A DNA stretch of 45,541 nt from Bacteroidales bacterium (GTDB lineage Bacteria > Bacteroidota > Bacteroidia > Bacteroidales > VadinHA17), in assembly GCA_025455395.1 (NCBI GenBank), contig JALOMO010000008.1:1-45541 (forward strand). The letters run 5' to 3'. This document shows, in pieces, positions 8,898-17,010 of this stretch. The position numbers were made by a program, and so were the translations under genes. The notes below the pieces were generated by a model. The model saw only the letters and a program-made list of their open reading frames with translations, was not told the origin of the DNA and did no database searches. Numbering within the stretch: the stretch's first letter is position 1; each line of letters opens with the position of its first letter.

Positions 8898-10019
8898 ATG
8901 ACAGAAAAATTAGCTGGGCTTATTATAATTGTTTCAATATTGTTATCAGGTTGTATCCCGACAAAGACCGGTACAAAATCAGATATAGTAATAATGCCAT
9001 TGGGAGGCGAGGTAAAGGTCACTGACGGCAGTATTGTCTATGCCCTGCCGCTCACCGTTCTTGAATTTGACATAATTGCCGAAAGAACCATTGAGATTCC
9101 AGGACCGTATTCTGAATTTGCTGAAGAGATGATCGGACTGCAAGATATCATTACGGAAGAGAACGAGTTCTGGTCGATCAGGGATGTATCGCTCCGTACT
9201 GTCGAAGAACTGGACCCATCACAGTATTATGTGATCCAGGGTACAACGCTGATGCAGACCAATGTTCTCGCCCTCAAAAAGAACGGGCTGGTCCTCGATA
9301 TAAATCCCTATTTGTATGACGCAACCTCTTTCTCGCATAGCCAGGGTGAAGCTGATTTTGAGGGACTCCTCTTTCCTGACCTGGGGGCGCAGGAGTATGT
9401 ATCGATGAAGACCGACACAGCCTACAAAGTGGTAAAGGCTGATACCGCATTTATAAGGATACCCTACCTGGTGCAGAAGAAGAAGAGCCTGACAATGGAA
9501 GAAGAAGCGGGTGAGGCTGCAAAAAGACTGCTGGAGCTTCGTGAAGGCAAGCACATGATCCTTACGGGAGAGACAAACATATTCCCGCAAGACGGTTCTG
9601 CCATTGATGAAATAAACAGACTCGACCGCGAATATACTGCACTCTTTGCCGGTAAAAGCTGGACAGAGGTGAGACATTATCGCATATGGTTCACCCCACA
9701 GATCTCAATGGCTGGTACAAAAACAACAATCTTCAGTTTCTCTGAGACCGGCGGTATGACCGATGCCGGAAGCAACAACGGTGAACCTGTCTCAATTGAA
9801 TTTATCCCCTCCGGTAAGACAAGAGATCTTAACCTGATTGTCAGGCCTGTAGTATCTGAAAAGGAGATTGCTGTTGCCGACAAGCTCTTCTACAGGGTGC
9901 CTGATGTGGTTGAAATGCGCGTTTCATCGGGAAATAGGACTATATGCACTGCACGCAAGCTGATCTACCAGTTTGGCAATACAGTTGCCCTGCCCTCTAA
10001 CTTCATTATCGGGAAATAG
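8898..10019 (+). CDS. DUF4831 family lipoprotein
   Basis: A 373-residue predicted lipoprotein. The signal segment ends in ILLSGC with the lipidated cysteine at residue 19. The body resembles the Bacteroidota DUF4831 family: an opening YALPLTVLEFDIIAERT, YYVIQGTTLMQTNVLALKK near residue 110, and a repeated pattern of beta strands. The function of this family is not known to me. It follows the NAD(P)H-hydrate repair gene by 13 bases. Downstream lies a pair of perfect hairpins rather than a classical T-tailed terminator. Confidence 0.8.
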   Translation: MTEKLAGLIIIVSILLSGCIPTKTGTKSDIVIMPLGGEVKVTDGSIVYALPLTVLEFDIIAERTIEIPGPYSEFAEEMIGLQDIITEENEFWSIRDVSLRTVEELDPSQYYVIQGTTLMQTNVLALKKNGLVLDINPYLYDATSFSHSQGEADFEGLLFPDLGAQEYVSMKTDTAYKVVKADTAFIRIPYLVQKKKSLTMEEEAGEAAKRLLELREGKHMILTGETNIFPQDGSAIDEINRLDREYTALFAGKSWTEVRHYRIWFTPQISMAGTKTTIFSFSETGGMTDAGSNNGEPVSIEFIPSGKTRDLNLIVRPVVSEKEIAVADKLFYRVPDVVEMRVSSGNRTICTARKLIYQFGNTVALPSNFIIGK

Positions 10020-10030
10020 TTAATAGTGGT

Positions 10031-10054
10031 GCAGGGAGCAAGGAGCAGGGAGAC
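10031..10054. repeat. Short tandem run, GCARGGA-like 7-base unit
   Basis: Three units, GCAGGGA-GCAAGGA-GCAGGGA (10031-10051), lie just after the DUF4831 gene. A related run on the other strand occurs at 18628-18652 (see findings). Confidence 0.6.
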
Positions 10055-10071
10055 AAGCTAATACATAATTT

Positions 10072-10115
10072 CCCCTCCTGAGACAGGAGGGGTCTCACTG
10101 GCGAAAGCCAGTGAG
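10072..10115. repeat. Twin perfect hairpins, one with a GAAA tetraloop
   Basis: Two 9-base-pair stems lie back to back with one base between them: CCCCTCCTG-AGA-CAGGAGGGG (10072-10092) and CTCACTGGC-GAAA-GCCAGTGAG (10094-10115). They separate two convergent genes. No T-run follows on either strand, so they do not look like ordinary intrinsic terminators. Confidence 0.8.
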
Positions 10116-10134
10116 GGGGTGGTGGAAAAGGACA

Positions 10135-10161
10135 TCAGACCTTCAGACCTTCAGACCTTCA
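10135..10161. repeat. Short tandem run, CAGACCTT 8-base unit
   Basis: Three tandem CAGACCTT units and a partial fourth end just before the stop codon of the thioredoxin-like gene. Two units of the same sequence family, on the other strand, occur at 18531-18547. Confidence 0.65.
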
Positions 10162-10165
10162 GTCC

Positions 10166-10687
10166 CTACTGAGCTTTCCCCTGAAAAGTCTTCACAAAGT
10201 CAGCATAACTCTGTGTCTGCCAAGTTGTTCCACTGAAATAGACAAGCATTGGTTCAAATTCCTTCGGAGTCTTGTAACCGGACACAGGTGTAATAAGTTC
10301 ACTGCTGGCTGTAAGAAAGACCACAGTCGGATATCCGAGGTTGCCCTGGAGAAGTGCATAGGCAAGCTGATGTGCCTTACCGAGCTTGCCGTCATTTATA
10401 AACTCTCTGCCCTGGAAAGTAACAGGCTCTTTTGACTCGGCATCAAATTTAACGGCATAATACTTTGTGTTCAGTATCTCTGCTATCACAGGGTGTGAAA
10501 AAGTATCCTTGTCAAGCTTCTTGCACCACCCGCACCAGTCGGTATAGGCATCAACAAAAATTGGCTTTGGTGTAGTCTTCGCCAGAGCAGCGGCTTCCTC
10601 TATTGAATACCATTTTACCTCTGTGCCCTGTCCGTTTGCAATGAGAAATGGCATAAAAATTATCAGCCCAAGAATCAGTTTCTTCAT
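10166..10687 (-). CDS. Exported thioredoxin-like protein
   Basis: A 173-residue thioredoxin-fold protein with a Sec signal peptide (about residues 1-19, ending IANGQ). The active-site motif WCGWCKK sits in FVDAYTDWCGWCKKLDKDTF, and the cis-proline loop is GYPTVVF further on, so both catalytic cysteines and the fold-defining proline are present. It resembles the thioredoxin domain of DsbD-like and thioredoxin-7 families, which reduce disulfides in the periplasm. I chose the ATG at 10687 (MKKLILGLI) instead of an upstream TTG at 10699. It is a single gene with its own promoter candidate, convergent with the DUF4831 gene. The substrate is unknown. Confidence 0.88.
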   Translation of the reverse strand: MKKLILGLIIFMPFLIANGQGTEVKWYSIEEAAALAKTTPKPIFVDAYTDWCGWCKKLDKDTFSHPVIAEILNTKYYAVKFDAESKEPVTFQGREFINDGKLGKAHQLAYALLQGNLGYPTVVFLTASSELITPVSGYKTPKEFEPMLVYFSGTTWQTQSYADFVKTFQGKAQ

Positions 10688-10734
10688 GATAATAAGCAAA
10701 TTACAAATATTTAGATAATTAAATATGAACGATA

Positions 10735-10764
10735 CAAATATAACTATTCAGGTTTATAACCAAA
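10735..10764 (-). promoter_or_regulatory. Candidate promoter for the thioredoxin-like gene
   Basis: On the minus strand TTTG (10761-10764) and TATATTTG (10735-10742) are separated by 18 bases, one fewer than usual. The leader would be about 40 bases. Confidence 0.45.
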
Positions 10765-10859
10765 ATTGTGCCATAAAGTTCAGTTGTCATGTTTTTTGCA
10801 TAGGTAATTCGATCTATTTTTTTATACATTTACAGACCTTATAAACTTAAATTTACCAA

Positions 10860-12257
10860 ATGGAACAGATACGAAAATCCCTTCGGGAATCAGCCTTTGC
10901 AAGATGGCTTGCGCTCGGGCTCATCTCATTAACAATGTTTTTTGCATACTTCTTTATTGATGTAGCTGCACCGCTGCAGGCACTTCTGGAGACTGATTAC
11001 AAATGGTCACCGGAGGTATTCGGTATGCTCGGCGGTTCTGAGTTTTTCCTTAATGTTTTTGCCTTCTTCCTCATCTTCTCAGGTATCATTCTTGACAAGA
11101 TGGGTATCAGGTTCACACTTATCACTGCCGCCCTTACCATGGTTATTGGAGCAGGGATCAAGTTTTTTGCCCTTACTGCCGGGTTTGCGGAGAGTGGACT
11201 GGCAAACTGGCTCGGGTCATTCTTTACTGGCGTGCCCGCATCGGCAAAACTTGCCTTCTTTGGATTTGCGATATTCGGTGTCGGAATCGAGATGGCAGGC
11301 ATCACAGTATCAAAGACTATCGTAAAATGGTTCAAAGGCAGAGAACTGGCACTTGCAATGGGCCTTGAAATGGCTATTGCACGTCTTGGTGTCTTTGCCG
11401 TCTTCCGTCTCTCACCCATTTTTGCAGAGAATAGCGGCGTATCACACTCAGTCTTTATGGGTCTTGTTTTCCTTTGCATCGGTTTCATCACATTCTTTAT
11501 ATACACATTTATGGACAGGAAGCTGGAGAGACAGGATGGAGAGACAGCTACCGGTGAGCCTGAAGAGGAGTTCAAAATATCAGATCTTAAGAAGATTTTC
11601 ACCAATCCTGGCTTCCTTACAATAGCAGCCCTTTGCGTCCTTTTCTATTCAGCAATCTTCCCGTTTCAGAAATTTGCGACTGACATGCTGGCCTCAAAGC
11701 TGGGGCTGGAGATCAAGACTGCTGCGGCACTCTTCTCCTACTTCCCCATAGGAGCAATGATACTCACACCTTTTATTGGGCTCTTCCTTGACAAGAAGGG
11801 CATGGGAGCCAAGATGATGCTTTACGGAGCGATTCTGCTGACCGTTTCACACCTGATCTTTGCCCTGGTTCCAAACAGCGCTTTCACCAAGCCAATCGCT
11901 ATCGGTACAATTGTCATCCTCGGCACTGCCTTCTCGCTTGTGCCAGCCTCTATGTGGCCCTCTATTCCCAAGATAGTAGAGGACAGGTATCTGGGGTCAG
12001 CTTATGGCAGCATTTTCTATATTCAGAATATAGGACTGCTTCTGGTTCCGATTCTTATCGGCTGGGTCACATCCGTTTCAAACCCCGGAGTGGCTGAACA
12101 GATTGCTTCAGGAGCAGAAGGATTGCGTTATGATTACACAGTACCCGAGCTTGTATTTGCGGCTTTCGGAGTGGCAGCCATTCTTATGGCAATGTTCCTC
12201 AGGCGAATTGACAGAAAAAGAGGTTATGGTCTTGATATTCCGAACATTAAAAAGTAA
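10860..12257 (+). CDS. Major facilitator superfamily transporter
   Basis: A 465-residue inner-membrane protein with about 12 hydrophobic helices in two halves. A charged central loop (DRKLERQDGETATGEPEEEF, near residue 220) splits them. Family marks include SGIILDKMGIRFTLITAAL in the helix 2-3 loop (a relaxed version of the MFS G-x3-D-x2-G-R-R motif) and a matching GLFLDKKGMGAKMML in the second half. The substrate cannot be read from the sequence. The pepD gene follows after 20 bases, so co-transcription is likely and an oligopeptide, amino acid or other small organic substrate is possible. That is inference only. Confidence 0.85.
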   Translation: MEQIRKSLRESAFARWLALGLISLTMFFAYFFIDVAAPLQALLETDYKWSPEVFGMLGGSEFFLNVFAFFLIFSGIILDKMGIRFTLITAALTMVIGAGIKFFALTAGFAESGLANWLGSFFTGVPASAKLAFFGFAIFGVGIEMAGITVSKTIVKWFKGRELALAMGLEMAIARLGVFAVFRLSPIFAENSGVSHSVFMGLVFLCIGFITFFIYTFMDRKLERQDGETATGEPEEEFKISDLKKIFTNPGFLTIAALCVLFYSAIFPFQKFATDMLASKLGLEIKTAAALFSYFPIGAMILTPFIGLFLDKKGMGAKMMLYGAILLTVSHLIFALVPNSAFTKPIAIGTIVILGTAFSLVPASMWPSIPKIVEDRYLGSAYGSIFYIQNIGLLLVPILIGWVTSVSNPGVAEQIASGAEGLRYDYTVPELVFAAFGVAAILMAMFLRRIDRKRGYGLDIPNIKK

Positions 12258-12277
12258 ATTCAATTAAATATTTAATT

Positions 12278-13738
12278 ATGAGTGATATAAGCAAACTTGA
12301 ACCAAAGCTTCTGTGGAAATATTTCTATGAAATAACACAGATCCCGCGCCCCTCAAAAAAAGAGAAGGCGATGATAGAGTACATGAAAAAGTTTGGCAAG
12401 GAAAACGGTATCGAGACCATTGTAGACAAAACCGGAAACGTCATTCTTCGGAAGCCTGCCACAAAGGGAATGGAGAATCGCAAGGGAATCATTCTCCAGG
12501 GCCATCTTGATATGGTGCCTCAGAAAAACTCTGATAAGGTGTTTGATTTTGAGAAGGATCCGATTGAAACTCGCATTGACCAGGGATGGGTTAAGGCAAA
12601 TGGCACAACCCTCGGTGCAGATAACGGTATCGGTGTTGCTGCAGCAATGGCTGCCATGACTGACCCCAGGATAGTTCACGGGCCCCTCGAAGCACTATTT
12701 ACAATTGACGAAGAGACCGGAATGACGGGCGCAAAAAACCTTAAAAAGGGTGTTCTCAAGGGTGAGATAATGATAAACCTCGATTCAGAGGATGAGGGTG
12801 AGCTTTATGTCGGATGTGCCGGAGGTATTGATGTAAGTGCTGTACGCTCATACAAGCAGGAAAAGACCCCTGCCGGAATGACAGCATACAAAATAACTGC
12901 AAAAGGATTGCGTGGCGGCCATTCAGGTGTAGATATTAAGCTCGAACGGGCAAATGCCAACAAAATCATGTTTCGGTTCTTTCAACAGGCTGAACATGAC
13001 TTCGGACTCCGGATAGCAGGTTATGCCGGTGGTGACCTTCGAAATGCAATACCCCGCGAAGCCTCAGGTATTGTTGTCGTACCCTCGATCAAAAAGGCCC
13101 AGTTCGAAAAATTCGTGAAGGGTTATGAGAAGATATACAGGACAGAGTTCAGGGAGGTCGATCCGGATATCAGATTCTTCGCTGAGTCAACTGCCGCACC
13201 GGCCAAGGTGATGAATGCAGGTGACCAGTACAGGATTATCAGGGCTGTCTATGTATGTCCCAATGGTGTACAGAGGATGAGTCAGAGCATGGAGGGACTG
13301 GTTGAGACATCAAACAACCTCGCCATTGTAAGGGTAAAGGATGGTAAGTTTGAGGCATATTGCCTCACACGCAGCTCTGTTGACACTGCCAAGGAGGCAA
13401 CAGCCTGGCAGATAGCTGCCGGATTCCACCTGATTGATGCTGATGTTCAGCTTACGGGCAGCTACCCGGGATGGAACCCCAATATGGAAAGCCCCATTCT
13501 GGCAGCCATGCAGGAAACATATAAGAAGCTTTACGGCAAGATCCCGGAGATAAAGGCAATACATGCTGGTCTCGAGTGCGGTATTATTATGGGTGCATAT
13601 CCGAAGCTTGATTCGATAAGCTTCGGCCCGACCATCCGTTTCCCGCATAGTCCGGATGAGAAGATTGAAATAGAGTCAGTCGGTAAGTTCTGGAATTTCC
13701 TGGTGGCGACTCTGAAGAACGCCCCGGTTAACAAATAA
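12278..13738 (+). CDS. pepD: Aminoacyl-histidine dipeptidase (M20 family, PepD)
   Basis: A cytosolic dinuclear zinc dipeptidase that cleaves Xaa-His and other dipeptides. The 486 residues match E. coli PepD (485). The metal-binding motifs are in order: GHLDMVPQ (histidine ligand, near residue 80), TLGADNGIGVAAAMA (bridging aspartate, near 115), IDEETGMTG (catalytic and metal glutamates, near 146), LDSEDEGEL (near 170), and HAGLECG near the C-terminus. The lid domain (about 190-390) begins KGLRGGHSGVDIKLERAN. It lies 20 bases after the MFS gene, with a hairpin terminator after it. All the catalytic residues I expect are present. Confidence 0.95.
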   Translation: MSDISKLEPKLLWKYFYEITQIPRPSKKEKAMIEYMKKFGKENGIETIVDKTGNVILRKPATKGMENRKGIILQGHLDMVPQKNSDKVFDFEKDPIETRIDQGWVKANGTTLGADNGIGVAAAMAAMTDPRIVHGPLEALFTIDEETGMTGAKNLKKGVLKGEIMINLDSEDEGELYVGCAGGIDVSAVRSYKQEKTPAGMTAYKITAKGLRGGHSGVDIKLERANANKIMFRFFQQAEHDFGLRIAGYAGGDLRNAIPREASGIVVVPSIKKAQFEKFVKGYEKIYRTEFREVDPDIRFFAESTAAPAKVMNAGDQYRIIRAVYVCPNGVQRMSQSMEGLVETSNNLAIVRVKDGKFEAYCLTRSSVDTAKEATAWQIAAGFHLIDADVQLTGSYPGWNPNMESPILAAMQETYKKLYGKIPEIKAIHAGLECGIIMGAYPKLDSISFGPTIRFPHSPDEKIEIESVGKFWNFLVATLKNAPVNK

Positions 13739-13754
13739 AACTTCGGAAAATGAT

Positions 13755-13788
13755 GTAACGACCCGCAAATTGCGGGTCGCTACTTTTT
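13755..13788 (+). terminator. Palindromic terminator after pepD, member of a repeated palindrome family
   Basis: GTAACGACCCGCAA (13755-13768) and TTGCGGGTCGCTAC (13770-13783) form 14-base arms with one A-C mismatch, followed by TTTTT. It lies between convergent pepD and the PhoD-like gene and probably ends pepD transcription. A homologue with a compensatory base pair is found at 40410-40440. Confidence 0.8.
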
Positions 13789-13789
13789 A

Positions 13790-16462
13790 TTAAAACGCAA
13801 GTGTAATTTTCTGCCTCTCTTTCGTGGTCCAGGCCTCAATACCCGAAACCTTCTGCCATACACCAATATCCGGATCACCTGCTTCTATAGTGTAAGGACC
13901 GTAATAGAATACTCCGGGCTGATAGGTGTTCCCGCTTATTCTCAGCGTGTATACAATTTCTCCGGTATTGTCGCTGATGACACGTATAACAGGATTATTC
14001 AATCCTTCAGTGACCACTTCAGGTAACCATGCCACTGTTCGCCGATTGTAGTTGTCTGTCTGTTTTATCCTTACCGGCCACCCCGGGAAGGGGCTGCCTG
14101 TTACAGGGTCAGCATACCCCGGCCAGTTCGCCATCTCTATCTCCCTGGTCTTCCTGTTGAACGTAATGACACTGTATCCTGTGACGAGCTCGTTATGCCT
14201 TTGTGGCTTTACAGCACTCTTGTGCGGATTAGCCACTGCATGAACAGTGATCTTGTTTCCGAAACCATCCTCATACTCCCCGGTATAATCCGGAGAACCC
14301 TCGGTTCTGTTCCTGCCGCGAATGGGAGGGAACCACCTCCTGGGGAAGATATTGCCTGTGGCCGGTGAGACGATTGCAAAGGCGGCATCGCCCCAGCTTT
14401 CAACACCATACTGTAAAGTGGAGGGAAGATGCTGATCGCCGCAGATATGAAGAGCAAAAGCTTTACGGATGATCTTAAGCGCCTGATTGCGACCACCCTG
14501 CGGCCAGCCATTGGAATCAAAATCTGTAACAATCTTGTCACCTGTGACATAAATACCTGAGTCAGGTACAGTCATTGACGTTACGACAGCATCACTGGTA
14601 GCGGAATCAGGCAGTGTCGACAGATTTGCCCACAGGGTCTGTGAGAGTACAGCTTTCATCCAGGCACCCCCGGACCAGTCATCAGCCCAATTCTCAAGAA
14701 ATGACACCTGACGGTCACCTAAAAGGGTAGCTCCAGGAATATCAGACCTCATTTTTGCACTCCATTGCTTATTTTGCGGCCAGCCGTTAATTATCATCGC
14801 ATCAGGGAGCAATACCGCCGGGGCTGTCTTGAACTTACGGTCTTCGATCACAGCAAGGCTTACTCCTCCGATGTTGCATTCTGTGAAATAGACACCGATA
14901 CCCTGTTCAACCGGGTCGGGGTCAACCGGGTCAGGCAGATGGCTTGACTGTGTCTTTTGCACCATGTTGACAAACCCGGGAGGCATCTTATAACCCCCGG
15001 CATCCTGTGCGGGAGCACCTGACAGACCGGCTGGAGTAGCTTTACCCCCGGCACCCCACAGGTTTCCATGATAAACATCGTGATCGTCTGGTATGGTGAT
15101 GGCCGGAATGGTGGTCGTCAGATCGCGGTAAGTAAAGCACCACAAATACCACTTGTAGAGGTAATCATCAATGGCGCCGGCACCATATACCGCAGTTGTA
15201 GGAGAGGCTCCTTCATACACCTGGTCACCTGCAAAAAAGAGCAGGTCAGGCTTTTGCTTCATGAGGTTGTCTGTCATCTTCGGAAAGGGGTAAAGAATAC
15301 CCCGCTCAAATGGGAAGTAGCCTGCATCGATGCCTGACCATTTCTTCGGATCAGGCTTGATAACCTGTTCAATACATGAGAGAGAAAGTATCTTCAGCTC
15401 CTCCTTTTCCACAGGGTCATGTCTGATGGTTCCCTTAAGTATGTTGACGGTTTCACGGCCATACCTGTACCGTGCCTTCAGCCGGAAAGGCCTGTCATTG
15501 CTTGCAGCCCAGCCTGTCAGCCTGAAGGATGCAGTGAATGATGGTGTGTCGACAGCAGTAATGGCAACGGTCTGCCATCTGTCTTCATCAACAAGTTGCA
15601 GCTCGACAGAGTCACATATATCCTTATTAACAGGCATAAGTTGTGCTGTGAGTTTCAGTGTCCCCCTGCTCAGCGTATATTGTGCCGTGACAAGCGGCCC
15701 TGTGTTGCGCTCCTGGTGCTTTTCGGTACGTGACCCTCTTACCCTCCAGTGAGCAAATGAGAACAATTCTCCTCCCTCTGTCACAGTACCTGCGTGCGAG
15801 ACAAGGGCAATGTTTCCTGTCAGGCGTGAAGAGGCTATCATGTGTCCGTTGATTTCCGAGATTACTCTTCTGGAGACAGGATCGACAGCAATGACATCAA
15901 TAAGAGCATTGCCTTCATCCTCTTCCTCAACAGTCAGCTTCAGAATAGCCTCACTCCATCCGGGGAAGCCTTCACTGGCATAAGCAAGGAACTCTTTCTC
16001 CCGGTTAAGGTCACGTATGAATACTTTGCCTCCGTTATCCAGCCCAATGAAGAGGCCGGCACCTTCACCCCAGGAGTGAAAGATGAGACTTGCAGAGCGG
16101 TAATCAAGGCCAGCGCCTGCTCCCACAAGGATACCTGCTGCTGATTCCGAGGCGGCGGCTATCATAACCTCCCTCCGGATGTGCACCAGCGACATGAGGG
16201 TGCCATCTGCCGGACCTGTCCTTCTTGTCGTAAGATGGACGGTACGGAGAGGCAACGTGCTTGTGCACGTGAGTCTTCCCCCTTTTACTTCCCAATCAGC
16301 CAGCCTGTTAGCCCAGAGGTCAGGTCCGACCCACCTGCTGTCAGTATATTGTTCCCATGCTGACGAGTAGCCGTTTCCTGAAAAACGTGTACAGGAACTG
16401 AGAATCAACACCAGTGCTACCGCCGCAACCGACGGTAACAGCCAGGTACGGTAACTGGTCAT
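13790..16462 (-). CDS. PhoD-like metallophosphatase lipoprotein
   Basis: An 890-residue lipoprotein (LILSSC, cysteine at residue 24). About residues 50-240 form a beta-sandwich-like region. The phosphatase domain of the PhoD/alkaline phosphatase D family starts near residue 360 (LKILSLSCIEQ). Metal-site motifs are FFAGDQVYEGASP, IPDDHDVYHGNLWG and HICGDQHLP. The last resembles the family G-D-x-H with Q before H. The family hydrolyses phosphate mono- or diesters outside the cytoplasm. It begins 8 bases after the biotin-carrier gene, so it appears to be the last gene of the carboxylase operon, an association I cannot explain functionally. It is longer than classical PhoD (about 550 residues) because of the N-terminal region. 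Confidence 0.85.
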   Translation of the reverse strand: MTSYRTWLLPSVAAVALVLILSSCTRFSGNGYSSAWEQYTDSRWVGPDLWANRLADWEVKGGRLTCTSTLPLRTVHLTTRRTGPADGTLMSLVHIRREVMIAAASESAAGILVGAGAGLDYRSASLIFHSWGEGAGLFIGLDNGGKVFIRDLNREKEFLAYASEGFPGWSEAILKLTVEEEDEGNALIDVIAVDPVSRRVISEINGHMIASSRLTGNIALVSHAGTVTEGGELFSFAHWRVRGSRTEKHQERNTGPLVTAQYTLSRGTLKLTAQLMPVNKDICDSVELQLVDEDRWQTVAITAVDTPSFTASFRLTGWAASNDRPFRLKARYRYGRETVNILKGTIRHDPVEKEELKILSLSCIEQVIKPDPKKWSGIDAGYFPFERGILYPFPKMTDNLMKQKPDLLFFAGDQVYEGASPTTAVYGAGAIDDYLYKWYLWCFTYRDLTTTIPAITIPDDHDVYHGNLWGAGGKATPAGLSGAPAQDAGGYKMPPGFVNMVQKTQSSHLPDPVDPDPVEQGIGVYFTECNIGGVSLAVIEDRKFKTAPAVLLPDAMIINGWPQNKQWSAKMRSDIPGATLLGDRQVSFLENWADDWSGGAWMKAVLSQTLWANLSTLPDSATSDAVVTSMTVPDSGIYVTGDKIVTDFDSNGWPQGGRNQALKIIRKAFALHICGDQHLPSTLQYGVESWGDAAFAIVSPATGNIFPRRWFPPIRGRNRTEGSPDYTGEYEDGFGNKITVHAVANPHKSAVKPQRHNELVTGYSVITFNRKTREIEMANWPGYADPVTGSPFPGWPVRIKQTDNYNRRTVAWLPEVVTEGLNNPVIRVISDNTGEIVYTLRISGNTYQPGVFYYGPYTIEAGDPDIGVWQKVSGIEAWTTKERQKITLAF

Positions 16463-16469
16463 TTTTGTC

Positions 16470-17000
16470 CTATTTAACGGTTATCTCAGCTAAGATATCA
16501 TCTTTCATGACGTTCTGCCCTGGTTTGACGCCGATTCTGCTGATTGTGCCGTTGACAATACTCTGGATCTCATTCTGCATTTTCATTGCCTCCAATATAA
16601 CCAGTGCCTCACCCCGGAGAACCTGACTATTCTCCCTGACGAGCACGTCAATGATCTTGCCCGGCATTGGTGCCTTCACCACGAGCCGTTCACTCCTGCC
16701 TTTTCCGCTGCCAAGTACTTTCTTCCGCTGCATGGCGAAGGGTGTCTCAACGGTAAATATGTGACTTATGTCGTTGAACAAAATCTCATACCTGTTCTGC
16801 TTTGTACGTACAATCTCAACAGGATAACGCCTGTTCTTCCAGAGTACGTGAATGCCATATTTCTCATCCTCGCGGAGTTCTATATTGTAGTCCCTCTTTC
16901 CAATTCTGATGACATTTTTAAGAGGGAGTGTGAAGGAGTACTTTCGCCCCTCGCTCGAAAGGGCAAACAGCTTCTTCAGTTCAGGTTTCTCAGCATTCAT
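16470..17000 (-). CDS. Biotin carboxyl carrier subunit of an acyl-CoA carboxylase
   Basis: A 176-residue carrier that shuttles carboxybiotin between the carboxylase and the carboxyltransferase. The C-terminal biotinyl domain (about residues 105-176) has the motif EAMKMQNEIQ, with the biotinylated lysine at residue 140, and the usual thumb-less fold with APMPGKIIDVLV. The N-terminal 100 residues (with LFALSSEGRKYSF) are basic and of the type found in Bacteroidota carriers of propionyl/acetyl-CoA carboxylases. It starts 10 bases after the biotin carboxylase stop codon, and the PhoD-like gene starts 8 bases after its own stop codon, indicating one operon. Confidence 0.92.
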   Translation of the reverse strand: MNAEKPELKKLFALSSEGRKYSFTLPLKNVIRIGKRDYNIELREDEKYGIHVLWKNRRYPVEIVRTKQNRYEILFNDISHIFTVETPFAMQRKKVLGSGKGRSERLVVKAPMPGKIIDVLVRENSQVLRGEALVILEAMKMQNEIQSIVNGTISRIGVKPGQNVMKDDILAEITVK

Positions 17001-17010
17001 CGTGCAGGGT

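Noticed and set aside
10997-11605. 202-residue minus-strand frame inside the MFS gene
   Set aside because: Antisense to a well-supported transporter; composition typical of an antisense shadow with no recognisable motif.
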